From Citromicrobium sp. JLT1363 (GTDB lineage Bacteria > Pseudomonadota > Alphaproteobacteria > Sphingomonadales > Sphingomonadaceae), in assembly GCF_000186705.1 (NCBI RefSeq), contig NZ_AEUE01000003.1, forward strand, positions 372,001-436,000: 64,000 nt of DNA, written 5' to 3'. Positions 56,531 to 64,000 of the stretch are shown one piece after another. The notes beneath the pieces were generated by a model. It had not been told where the DNA came from and did no database searches. It worked only from the letters and a program-made list of their open reading frames with translations. The translations under genes were made by a program, and so were the position numbers. Position 1 is the stretch's first letter; each line of letters starts with the position of its first letter.

Positions 56531-57055
56531 TCAGGGTTCGATCGGAGGGAGGAAAGGCCCGCCGAGCGATCCGTCGAAGGCGATCCGGCGCACCGCAGCG
56601 TCCTCGACATCATATTCGACGCCGAAGAAGTGCCATCCGCCGTCGCAGATCGTGAAAGGTTCGCGCTCGTCGTAGTCAATCGATGCGGGATAGAAATTGC
56701 CGTAGATCATCCGGCGGCCATCCTCGTAATAGCCGACATACTGGCGCTTGTAGAGCGACGGGTCATGGGGCCAGTCGAACGGCGTGGCGGTGCCCGGCTG
56801 TGCGCTCCCGATCGACGCCGCGTATTCGTCGGCACGGTCGCGCAGCAACCGCATCGCCGCGCTTTCGATCGCGGTCACTTCGCGCGGGGTGGGGGTAAAG
56901 AGCCGTTCCGGATTCTCGGGGCCGGGGCGCGAACAGGTCTGCGTTGCGGCCGTGCCGAGGGCGGGATCGAGCAGCGTGACCCGCTCTTGCACCGCGTAGG
57001 GGGTCGCGCAGCCTGCGAGGAGCGCGATCGCGGCACAGGCCAAGGGCTGCCTCAC
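56531..57055 (-). CDS. Lipoprotein of unknown function
   Basis: A 174-residue protein starting at GTG, which overlaps the pyrF TGA (GTGA). Signal QPLACAAIALLAGC with lipidated Cys near residue 19. The mature part has SRPGPENPERLFTPTPREVTAIE, and a Tyr/Trp-rich end (YVGYYEDGRRMIYGNFYP, ICDGGWHFFGVEYD). Translation is coupled to pyrF. No family recognised. Confidence 0.7.
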   Translation of the reverse strand: MRQPLACAAIALLAGCATPYAVQERVTLLDPALGTAATQTCSRPGPENPERLFTPTPREVTAIESAAMRLLRDRADEYAASIGSAQPGTATPFDWPHDPSLYKRQYVGYYEDGRRMIYGNFYPASIDYDEREPFTICDGGWHFFGVEYDVEDAAVRRIAFDGSLGGPFLPPIEP

Positions 57056-57726
57056 AACGTCCCCTCGATCGCCTTCGCAGCGGCGAGCGGGTCCTCCGCC
57101 TTGCTGATGGGCCGCCCGATCACCAGCACGCTCGCGCCGTCGTCGCGCGCCTGGCGCGGGGTGACGACGCGCTTCTGGTCGCCCGCAGAACTGCCCGCCG
57201 GGCGCAGGCCGGGCACGACGAAGAAGCCGTGTTTCCAGCGCTTGTGCACTTCGCCCACCTCGTGGCCGGAGCATACGATACCGTCGAGCCCCGCTTCCTG
57301 CGCCAGATCGGCGAGGCGCAGGACCTGATCGTGCGCGCTGCCCGAAACGCCGGTGCGCGCCAGATCGCGCTCGTCGAGGCTGGTCAGCATGGTAACGCCG
57401 ACCACTTTGGTGTTCTCGCCCGCCGCAGCCTTGGCATCTTCCATCATCGCGCGCCCACCGCCTGCGTGGACGGTGACGATGGCAGGCTCCAGCACATGGA
57501 TGGCCTGCATCGCGCCGGCGACCGTGTTCGGAATGTCGTGGAATTTCAGATCGAGGAAGATCGGCAGGCCGACCTGCGCGATTTCATGCACGCCGTGGTG
57601 GCCGTGCTGGCAGAAAAACTCGAGGCCCAGCTTCAGGCCGCCGATATGGCCCTTCACCTTTTCGGCAAGAGCACGTGCTGCATCGAGACGCGGCAGGTCG
57701 AGGGCGAGATAGACTGGGTTGCTCAC
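57052..57726 (-). CDS. pyrF: Orotidine-5'-phosphate decarboxylase
   Basis: A 224-residue TIM barrel of pyrimidine synthesis, with the catalytic DxKxxD at Asp59, Lys61 and Asp64 (LDLKFHD), and GLRPAGSS for phosphate binding. Start overlaps the stop of the LapA-domain gene. Confidence 0.95.
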   Translation of the reverse strand: MSNPVYLALDLPRLDAARALAEKVKGHIGGLKLGLEFFCQHGHHGVHEIAQVGLPIFLDLKFHDIPNTVAGAMQAIHVLEPAIVTVHAGGGRAMMEDAKAAAGENTKVVGVTMLTSLDERDLARTGVSGSAHDQVLRLADLAQEAGLDGIVCSGHEVGEVHKRWKHGFFVVPGLRPAGSSAGDQKRVVTPRQARDDGASVLVIGRPISKAEDPLAAAKAIEGTL

Positions 57727-58247
57727 GTTGTAGCCGGTTTATCCTGATTGGGTGTTTCGTCCGCCTCGGCGGCCTGTGCGTCGTCCGCAGCAGCCTGCTG
57801 CGAAGCTGCGTCTTGAGGAGCCGTCTCCTCGGCATTTTCCGCCGGTTGCGGTTCGTCTGCGGTCAGCCGCGTTTCCTCGCGCGGGGCGGGGGCGCCAGCC
57901 GTGGTCTCTTCATGCGATTCGGGTGTGCTTTCCGGCTCCGGCTCGACCGGTTCCGTCCGTTCCGCTTCCTCGCGGTCGCTTTCGCGCGCGGCGGCGGAGA
58001 CGGAGCTGGCCTTGGCCGCGATCTCCAGGCTGCGGATCTTGCGGTTGAGGCTCCAGATCACCCCGCGCGCATAGAGCCAGGTGGGCAGGAAGCCGAGCAG
58101 GAAGGAGATGATGACAAGTGCGGGCACCTTGGTTTCCAGCACCAGGTTGTCCCAGATCATCACCTCGACATCGCGCCAGTTGAAGAACGAGAACAGGACC
58201 ACGCCGACCAGGATCAGCACCCAGATTATCGTGCGTACAACTTGCAT
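57723..58247 (-). CDS. lapA: LapA-domain membrane protein
   Basis: A 174-residue protein with two membrane helices (about residues 6-24 and 43-65) and WRDVEVMIWDNLVLETKVPALVIISFLLG, matching lipopolysaccharide assembly protein A. The C-terminal 90 residues are Glu/Ala/Pro-rich and disordered, unlike the short E. coli protein. It is coupled to pyrF by ATGA. In E. coli LapA acts with LapB on FtsH-LpxC; here that link is inferred. Confidence 0.82.
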   Translation of the reverse strand: MQVVRTIIWVLILVGVVLFSFFNWRDVEVMIWDNLVLETKVPALVIISFLLGFLPTWLYARGVIWSLNRKIRSLEIAAKASSVSAAARESDREEAERTEPVEPEPESTPESHEETTAGAPAPREETRLTADEPQPAENAEETAPQDAASQQAAADDAQAAEADETPNQDKPATT

Positions 58248-58319
58248 CTCGAACCCCCCTCGATTTCGCCCGGCGAAGCGTAAACCGCCTGCCTTACCGC
58301 GTCCAGCGCGTCAGCCCGG

Positions 58320-59636
58320 TCAGCTCTCTCCGAAGACGCGGGCGAAGATCGTATCGACGTGTTTCAGGTGGTAGTCGAGGTCGAACAGGGCGGTAAGGTC
58401 ATTTTCGGACAGTGCCCGGGACACATCCTCATCGTGCTTCAGCAGGTCGAGCAGCTGCAGCCGTCCGTCGCTTTCCCACACCTTCATCGCGTTGCGCTGG
58501 ACGATTGCATAGGCATCCTCGCGGCTGACACCGTTCTGGGTGAGCGCCAGCAGCACGCGCTGCGAATGGATCAGGCCGCCCATCCGGTCCATGTTGGCCT
58601 GCATCCGCTCGGGATAGACAAGCAGCTTGTCGACCACGCCGGTCAGCCGGGCGAGCGCGAAGTCGAGCGTGATCGTGGCGTCGGGACCGATGAAGCGCTC
58701 GACCGAGGAGTGGCTGATATCCCGCTCGTGCCACAGGGCTACGTTCTCCAGCGCGGGGAGGGCATAGGCGCGGATCATGCGCGCCTGACCGGTCAGGTTC
58801 TCGGTGAGGACCGGGTTGCGCTTGTGCGGCATGGCCGAGCTACCCTTCTGCCCCTTGGAGAAGAACTCCTCGGCTTCCAGCACTTCGGTCCGCTGCAGGT
58901 GGCGGATTTCCACCGCCAGCCGTTCGATACTGCCCGCGACCACTGCCAGCGTGGCGAAGTACATCGCGTGGCGATCGCGCGGGATCACCTGCGTGCTGAC
59001 GGTTTCCGGGACCAGGCCCAGCTTGTCCGCGACATAGGCTTCGACGTCGGGCGAGATATTGGCGAAGGTGCCCACCGCGCCGCTGATCGCGCAGGTGGCG
59101 ATTTCGGTGCGCGCATCCCACAGGCGCGCGCGGCACCGGTCGAACTCGGCATAGGCCTGCGCCAGCTTGAGGCCGAAGGTGACGGGTTCGGCGTGGATGC
59201 CATGGCTGCGCCCGATGGTGGGGGTGAGCTTGTGTTCCTCTGCCCGGCGTTTCAGCGCTGCCAGAAGCTCGTCCATGTCCGCCAGCAGGATATCGGTGGC
59301 GCGCACCAGCTGGACCGAAAGCGTGGTATCGAGCACGTCCGAGCTGGTCATGCCCTGGTGCATGAAGCGCGCTTCCTCGCCCACATGCTCGGCCACCCAG
59401 GTCAGGAAGGCGATCACGTCGTGCTTGGTGACGGCTTCGATCGCGTCGATCGCATCGACATCGATTTCGGGGTTCGTGTCCCACCAGTCCCACAGCGCTT
59501 TGGCCGCACTTTCCGGCACCACGCCCAGATCGGCGAGCTTCTGCGTCGCGTGCGCCTCGATCTCGAACCAGATGCGGTATTTCGCCTCCGGCTCCCACAG
59601 GGCGGTCATCTCTGGGCGGGCATAGCGGGGGACCAT
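58320..59636 (-). CDS. purB: Adenylosuccinate lyase
   Basis: A 438-residue enzyme of purine synthesis. SSAMPHKRNP is the fumarase-superfamily signature; MHQGMTSSDVLDT and the catalytic His in IGRSHGIHAEP are present. Start MVPRYARPEM is typical. Confidence 0.96.
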   Translation of the reverse strand: MVPRYARPEMTALWEPEAKYRIWFEIEAHATQKLADLGVVPESAAKALWDWWDTNPEIDVDAIDAIEAVTKHDVIAFLTWVAEHVGEEARFMHQGMTSSDVLDTTLSVQLVRATDILLADMDELLAALKRRAEEHKLTPTIGRSHGIHAEPVTFGLKLAQAYAEFDRCRARLWDARTEIATCAISGAVGTFANISPDVEAYVADKLGLVPETVSTQVIPRDRHAMYFATLAVVAGSIERLAVEIRHLQRTEVLEAEEFFSKGQKGSSAMPHKRNPVLTENLTGQARMIRAYALPALENVALWHERDISHSSVERFIGPDATITLDFALARLTGVVDKLLVYPERMQANMDRMGGLIHSQRVLLALTQNGVSREDAYAIVQRNAMKVWESDGRLQLLDLLKHDEDVSRALSENDLTALFDLDYHLKHVDTIFARVFGES

Positions 59637-59831
59637 CGGGCGGCTCCGGTTGGAATTGCGGGGATGGACGCGCGGCTATGACGCATGGCGGCGGTTGGCA
59701 AGGGCAAGAACGATGCGGGCATTCGGGCCCGCGATCGATCGCCTGCGGGACAAGTGCCTCAGATCGCGCTTGATTGCCCGGGGCCGGGCTGTAAGCCTGC
59801 CCGGCACATCACGGGGATTTTCGGGGGAACT

Positions 59832-62633
59832 ATGCGTCATCACTTTCTGCTCTCGGTCGCGACCGGGATCGTCGCCTGCGCGCTGGCTGCACCTGCCACG
59901 GCGGGGGAGACGATACTGTACGCAGAGGAGGGCGCGTGGGTCGATGTCGCCGATCTGCCGCCGCCCACCGAGAGCCAGGGCGAACCGATCCGGCTGATCG
60001 AGACCCAGGTCCGCATGGAAGATGGCGTCGTGTCCGCCTATGGCGATGTGGCCTTTGCGCTGGACAGTTCGGAAATGATGGATGCGATGAGCACCATTTC
60101 CACCCAGTGGATGCCCGACAAGGGCGATCTCACCATCCACCGGGTCGAACTGGTGCGCGATGGCAAGGTGATCGATCTGCTGGCCAATGGCGCGCAGTTC
60201 GAGGTTCTGCGGCGCGAGGAACGGCTGGAACAGCGCATCATCGACGGCGCGCTGACCGCGACGCTGACCGTTCCCGGCGCCCAGCTGGGCGATATCCTGC
60301 GCTACAGCTTCACCACCACCAGCGACGAGCAGGTGCTCGAAGACGGGATGGAGTACGTCAACGCGGTCCCTGCCGAGCCGATTCCCGTGGCGAAGGGCCG
60401 GATGGTGCTGTCGTGGCCTGCCGACGCTCAGGTTCGCTGGGCGACCACGCGGGTCGATGCGCCGATCGCACAGGCCACCCGGGACGGCTACGAATACGTG
60501 ACCATCACGCTCCCCGCTGCCGAGGTCACGGCGATTCCCGACGACGCACCGACGCGGTTCCGGCTGCCCCCCGCGATCCGTGCGAGCACGTTCGAGAGCT
60601 ACGCCGAGATTTCCTCCGTCATCGCGCCGTTCTTCGCCACGCAAGGCACGATCGAGCCGGGCGGCCCGCTGGCGGAAAAGGTCGCCGAGATTGCGCGGCA
60701 GACCTCCGATCCGCTGGAACAGGCGGCGCTGGCCACGCAGTTCGTGCAGGACGAGGTCAGCTACCTGATGAACGGCCTCGACGGGGGCAACTACATACCG
60801 CAGAGCCCGGCGGAGACCTGGGACGCGCGCACGGGGGACTGCAAGGCGAAGTCCCTGTTGTTGCTCGCCATGCTGCGCGAACTGGGCATCACGGCCGATG
60901 CCGTGCTGGTCCACAGCCAGATCGGCGATGCGGTGCCCGAACTGCTCCCCGCGCTGGGCAATTTCGACCATATGATCGTGCTCGCGCAGATCGGGGGGGA
61001 GCCCTACTGGCTCGACGGGACCAATAGCGGTCTTCGCATCAGCAATATCGTGGAGGTGCCGCGCTTCCGCTACGCCCTGCCGCTGCGGCCCGGCGGTGCG
61101 GATCTGCGGGAAATGACGATGCGTCCGCAGGCCATTCCCGACGAGGCGGTCGTTTTGCGAATCGACCAGTCGGCGGGGATCGACCTGCCGGCGATCTACG
61201 AGATCACGATGGAGTTCAGCGGGGCGAGCGCGCGCGGCTATCAGGCTCTCTCGCTGATCGAGGACGCCGATCAGAAAGAGGATACGCTCTATCGCACCGT
61301 GTCCGCCGTGCTCGGCGATCACCAGCTCGCCGAGAGCAGCGTTGCGTTCGACGTGTCCAGCGGCATTGCCACGATTGCCGCACGCGGTCTCATCGGTTCG
61401 CCGTGGGACGACGGTGATGCCCGGCTGGAGCTGGACGTGCCGTTCCAGTCGGCCGACAGCTTCAGCTTCGAAGTCGACCGGTCGCGTCCGGAAATCGCGG
61501 ACATTCCGGTCACGGTGCGCGGGCCGGTCTATTATCGGCGCAATATCGAATGGCTGCTGCCCGAAGACGGCGGCGAGTTCCGGTTGCTGGGCGCCACCGG
61601 CATAAACGAGGTGATCGGCGGCACCCGGCTGGTTTCCTCGACCAGTCTCGACCCCGCGAAGCTGCAGATCGCGGAGGAAGTGCAGAGCCTCGAGTGGGAA
61701 GTCCCGGCAAGCGCGCTGCCCGATATCCGGCGCGAGACCCTGCGCATGAAGCGCAGCCTGCCGCGCCTGCGGGCTTCGCGCGAGGCGAAGCGCCGCTGGG
61801 AGTACGCAGGGGCGGAGCGCTCGCGCCTCGGCCCGATTGCGGATGTCTACGACATGCTCGTCGCCGACGCCGAATCCGACGAAACCGGTGCTTATCTCTA
61901 TCGCTTCGAATTCCGTTACAATACGGGCGACTTCGCTGGCGCACTGGAGGACGCAAGTGCGGCGATCGCCCGCGATGCCTCGGCGGACAATTACCTGCGC
62001 CGCGCCTCCGCAGCGTGGCAGCTGGACGATCTCGAGCAGGCGCTGGCCGATTACGAGGCGGCGGCCGATATCGACCCCGACTACACGCTTCACACGACCC
62101 GGCTCGAAACGCTGGCGCTGCTCGGCCGCACGGACGAAGCCGTGGCGCTGGTGGACGAGAACGCCTTCCTGTTCGAGGATCCGAAGAACGAGGCGATGAG
62201 CCGATCCTACGTGCTGGGCTTCGCGGGGCAGGCCGACGAAGGCCTCGATGGGCTGCGCGACGAGCTGGCCATCGAACCCGACGATGCAGGCCTGCTCAAC
62301 TCGCTGTGCTGGGACAGCGGCATATTCGACCGCGTGACCGAGGAAACGCTGGATGTCTGCACGCGCGCGGTGGAACAGGCGAACAACAGCGCCGGCGCCA
62401 TCGATAGCCGTGCGCTCGCTCTCTACCGGCTCGGCCGGTACGAGGAAGCGCTGCGCGATCTGGACGTGGTGCTGGCGCGCGAACCGGGGCAGCACGCCTC
62501 GCGCTACCTGCGCGCTGCCGTGAAGCGGGCGCTTGGGCGAGAGGCCGAGGCGCGCGAGGATCTTTCCGTCGCCCGCCACGCCGCGCCGGGCGCTGCCAAG
62601 CTGTACGAGGCGTGGGGGCTGCTGGAGAATTGA
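59832..62633 (+). CDS. Exported DUF3857/transglutaminase-like protein with TPR tail
   Basis: A 933-residue protein. Signal peptide 1-24; DUF3857 domain (~45-250); transglutaminase-like core with Cys in ARTGDCKAKS (~337), His in FDHMIV and Asp in YWLDGTNS, a complete triad; a beta-rich middle; and C-terminal TPR repeats (~680-930, for instance GDFAGALEDASAAIARD). Family function unclear; often near TonB or wall genes. The upstream extension in frame is rejected. Confidence 0.88.
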   Translation: MRHHFLLSVATGIVACALAAPATAGETILYAEEGAWVDVADLPPPTESQGEPIRLIETQVRMEDGVVSAYGDVAFALDSSEMMDAMSTISTQWMPDKGDLTIHRVELVRDGKVIDLLANGAQFEVLRREERLEQRIIDGALTATLTVPGAQLGDILRYSFTTTSDEQVLEDGMEYVNAVPAEPIPVAKGRMVLSWPADAQVRWATTRVDAPIAQATRDGYEYVTITLPAAEVTAIPDDAPTRFRLPPAIRASTFESYAEISSVIAPFFATQGTIEPGGPLAEKVAEIARQTSDPLEQAALATQFVQDEVSYLMNGLDGGNYIPQSPAETWDARTGDCKAKSLLLLAMLRELGITADAVLVHSQIGDAVPELLPALGNFDHMIVLAQIGGEPYWLDGTNSGLRISNIVEVPRFRYALPLRPGGADLREMTMRPQAIPDEAVVLRIDQSAGIDLPAIYEITMEFSGASARGYQALSLIEDADQKEDTLYRTVSAVLGDHQLAESSVAFDVSSGIATIAARGLIGSPWDDGDARLELDVPFQSADSFSFEVDRSRPEIADIPVTVRGPVYYRRNIEWLLPEDGGEFRLLGATGINEVIGGTRLVSSTSLDPAKLQIAEEVQSLEWEVPASALPDIRRETLRMKRSLPRLRASREAKRRWEYAGAERSRLGPIADVYDMLVADAESDETGAYLYRFEFRYNTGDFAGALEDASAAIARDASADNYLRRASAAWQLDDLEQALADYEAAADIDPDYTLHTTRLETLALLGRTDEAVALVDENAFLFEDPKNEAMSRSYVLGFAGQADEGLDGLRDELAIEPDDAGLLNSLCWDSGIFDRVTEETLDVCTRAVEQANNSAGAIDSRALALYRLGRYEEALRDLDVVLAREPGQHASRYLRAAVKRALGREAEAREDLSVARHAAPGAAKLYEAWGLLEN

Positions 62634-62702
62634 TCCACGGGCGCGGCTGAACTGCGGCCTCTGCGCGGGAGAATTGCAGCTTCCGCGCAGGGGGCTTCGC
62701 GT

Positions 62703-63791
62703 TCAGCCGTAGGGCGCCATCAGCAATTCCGCCAGACGCGGGTCGCCCATCAGTCGGCCGGCGATGGGCATCATCACCTTGTGGCCATTGGCGCCGTTGG
62801 TCATCACCACCACGCCGCGGCGCGTCCCGGGATCGTAGAGGGCGATGGCCTTTTCGCCGATGTCACCGCCGGTATGTTCCAGCACAACGCGGTCGCCATA
62901 GTCGTACAGAAACCAGCCCAGGCCCCAGCCCTGCCGGGATGGGCAGAAAGCGGCACGTTCGCCTTCCCTGCAGGCGGGGCGATAGCTGGTGGCATCGCGC
63001 ACTGTGCTGCGCTGGTCGGCAAGCTTGCCCGCGATCTGCGGCCGATCCAGCGCGGAGAGCATGAAGCGGGCATATTCCGCCGGTGTGGTTCGCAGATCGT
63101 CCGAAGCAGAAGGCTTCTCTCGCACGACGTTGCGCACGCTCTCGCCCTTCTTGTAGGGCATGGCCACGTGGCCGAGGAACCCGGACGTTTCGGTGTAGGA
63201 CGTCAGTTGCATCCCCGCAGGATCGAACACGAGCTCGCGCGCCAGGTCCTCGAAATTGCGGCCGGTCCAGATTTCGACCGCCTTCATCATCCATTCGTAG
63301 GCTTCGCCCGAATAGCCAACCTTCTCGCCCGGGTCGGCAATGAACTTCAGCGTGCCTTCGGTCTCGTAGCGCCAGTTGGGCAGGCCGGTCTTGTGGCGCA
63401 TCACCATCCGCGCGGTAATCTTCTGCGCCCGCGGGTCTTCGGCAATGTCGGGATCGACCAGCGCTTGCGCCAGGGGGCGATCGAGATCGATCTCGCCTCG
63501 CGCGGCCAGCCGCATGACCACTTCTGCAGTGATGGGCTTGGTCAGCGAAGCGACATTGTAAAGCGTCTCTTCATCCGCTTCGACGCCCCATTCCTGCTCG
63601 CCGTACTGGGTCGCAAGAACGACCTTGCCGTTTTCGATCAGCGCAACACCCACGCTCGGCACGTCATGTTCGGCGAGCAGCGCCGGTGCCGCCTGGTCGA
63701 GCCATTGCTGCGGCGATTCCTGATCCTGCGCATGGGCGGGCAGGGCGATCAGGGTGGCGGCGAGACAAATTGCCTTCAGCGATTTCAACAC
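62703..63791 (-). CDS. Serine hydrolase of the beta-lactamase/esterase C type
   Basis: A 362-residue exported protein. Catalytic Ser82-x-x-Lys85 in SLTK, Tyr in GYSGEAY as the YxN-equivalent, and HTGGD for HxG. Closest in type to class C/esterase family enzymes with unknown substrate, not a proven lactamase. GTG start at 63791 follows GGAGAATA. A CTGCGCGG/CCGCGCAG hairpin lies just past its stop. Confidence 0.8.
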   Translation of the reverse strand: MLKSLKAICLAATLIALPAHAQDQESPQQWLDQAAPALLAEHDVPSVGVALIENGKVVLATQYGEQEWGVEADEETLYNVASLTKPITAEVVMRLAARGEIDLDRPLAQALVDPDIAEDPRAQKITARMVMRHKTGLPNWRYETEGTLKFIADPGEKVGYSGEAYEWMMKAVEIWTGRNFEDLARELVFDPAGMQLTSYTETSGFLGHVAMPYKKGESVRNVVREKPSASDDLRTTPAEYARFMLSALDRPQIAGKLADQRSTVRDATSYRPACREGERAAFCPSRQGWGLGWFLYDYGDRVVLEHTGGDIGEKAIALYDPGTRRGVVVMTNGANGHKVMMPIAGRLMGDPRLAELLMAPYG

Positions 63792-63845
63792 TATTCTCCA
63801 TGCGGTTGATCCGATGCCGATCGCCTGCTGCAAAGAGCGCCCTTG

Positions 63846-64000
63846 ATGCACCTCAATCCGCATAAAACTTCCGTCCCGGATACGGAGGAAGCGCCGCTAC
63901 GGGTGTCCGATCTGACAATCGACCCGGCCACCCGCAGTGTCGAGCGGGCGGGCGAGGCGATCGACGTTCGCGGCCTCAGTTTCGATCTGTTGTGGGAGCT
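63846..64000 (+). CDS. Winged-helix transcriptional regulator, N-terminal part only
   Basis: ATG at 63846 opens a frame that runs off the window. LRVSDLTIDPATRSVERAGE then GLSFDLLWEL matches the start of an OmpR/PhoB-type winged helix, probably of the CadC/ToxR-like class with the DNA-binding domain at the N-terminus and no receiver. It is divergent from the serine hydrolase, 54 bases away, and may regulate it. Only 51 residues are visible. Confidence 0.65.
   Translation, partial: MHLNPHKTSVPDTEEAPLRVSDLTIDPATRSVERAGEAIDVRGLSFDLLWE

Noticed and set aside
59676-62579. 967-residue ORF antisense to the DUF3857 gene
   Set aside because: Same reasoning; composition is that of a shadow frame.

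Overview
The window is GC-rich chromosomal DNA from an alphaproteobacterium, most likely of the order Sphingomonadales and close to Erythrobacteraceae. The evidence is the gene content: a CckA and CpdR cell-cycle pair, an alphaproteobacterial-type LexA box (GTTC-N7-GTTC), a trpF/trpB/trpA/accD/folC neighbourhood typical of that group, SapC and DUF3857/transglutaminase proteins, and many 4-base start/stop overlaps. About 65 protein genes, one tRNA and one probable small RNA are supported. No prophage, insertion sequence with a transposase, CRISPR array or rRNA operon is seen.

Layout. 0-12 kb: an HTH protein, RlpA, argG, a DksA-type zinc finger, cyclopropane synthase, a translationally coupled SDR/cytochrome b/molybdopterin oxidoreductase operon, an APC permease, and MOSC with rlmN. 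12-24 kb: outer-membrane protein, EAL phosphodiesterase, greB, lytic transglycosylase, dapA followed by a lipoprotein gene and a decayed second dapA 3' end, an S9 peptidase, smpB, DUF2062-cckA, and recA under a LexA box. 24-35 kb: alaS, a Kef-type antiporter with a cysteine-rich protein, a GNAT-nitrilase fusion behind icd, tRNA-Val, cpdR, an amidohydrolase. 35-50 kb: a predicted small RNA, SapC, an FAD oxidase, a DEAD helicase, a GGDEF protein with a CtrA-like site, uvrD with a LexA box, two related small secreted proteins, rsmD/rluB, an AmpG-type permease, folC. 50-64 kb: accD and trpA, a repeat-rich stretch holding a GFA protein and a DUF559 nuclease, trpB, an outer-membrane protein, trpF, a gene whose translation start sits beside a 42-base tandem repeat, pyrF/lapA, purB, a DUF3857 protein, a serine hydrolase, and the start of a winged-helix regulator cut by the window edge.

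The parts most worth following up are in the accessory gaps. They are a DUF559 nuclease ORF bracketed by near-perfect 23-base inverted repeats inside the trp cluster (52.4-52.8 kb), a predicted ~107-nt small RNA with anti-Shine-Dalgarno-like loops (35.0-35.1 kb), a 24-base element shared exactly by two distant loci (0.8 and 51.7 kb), a dapA 3'-end remnant (17.6 kb), and the duplicated GAAA-loop hairpin at a start site (56.4 kb). Functional genes cooperate mainly in cell-cycle and c-di-GMP signalling (cckA, cpdR, EAL, GGDEF), SOS response (recA, uvrD) and amino acid or nucleotide biosynthesis.
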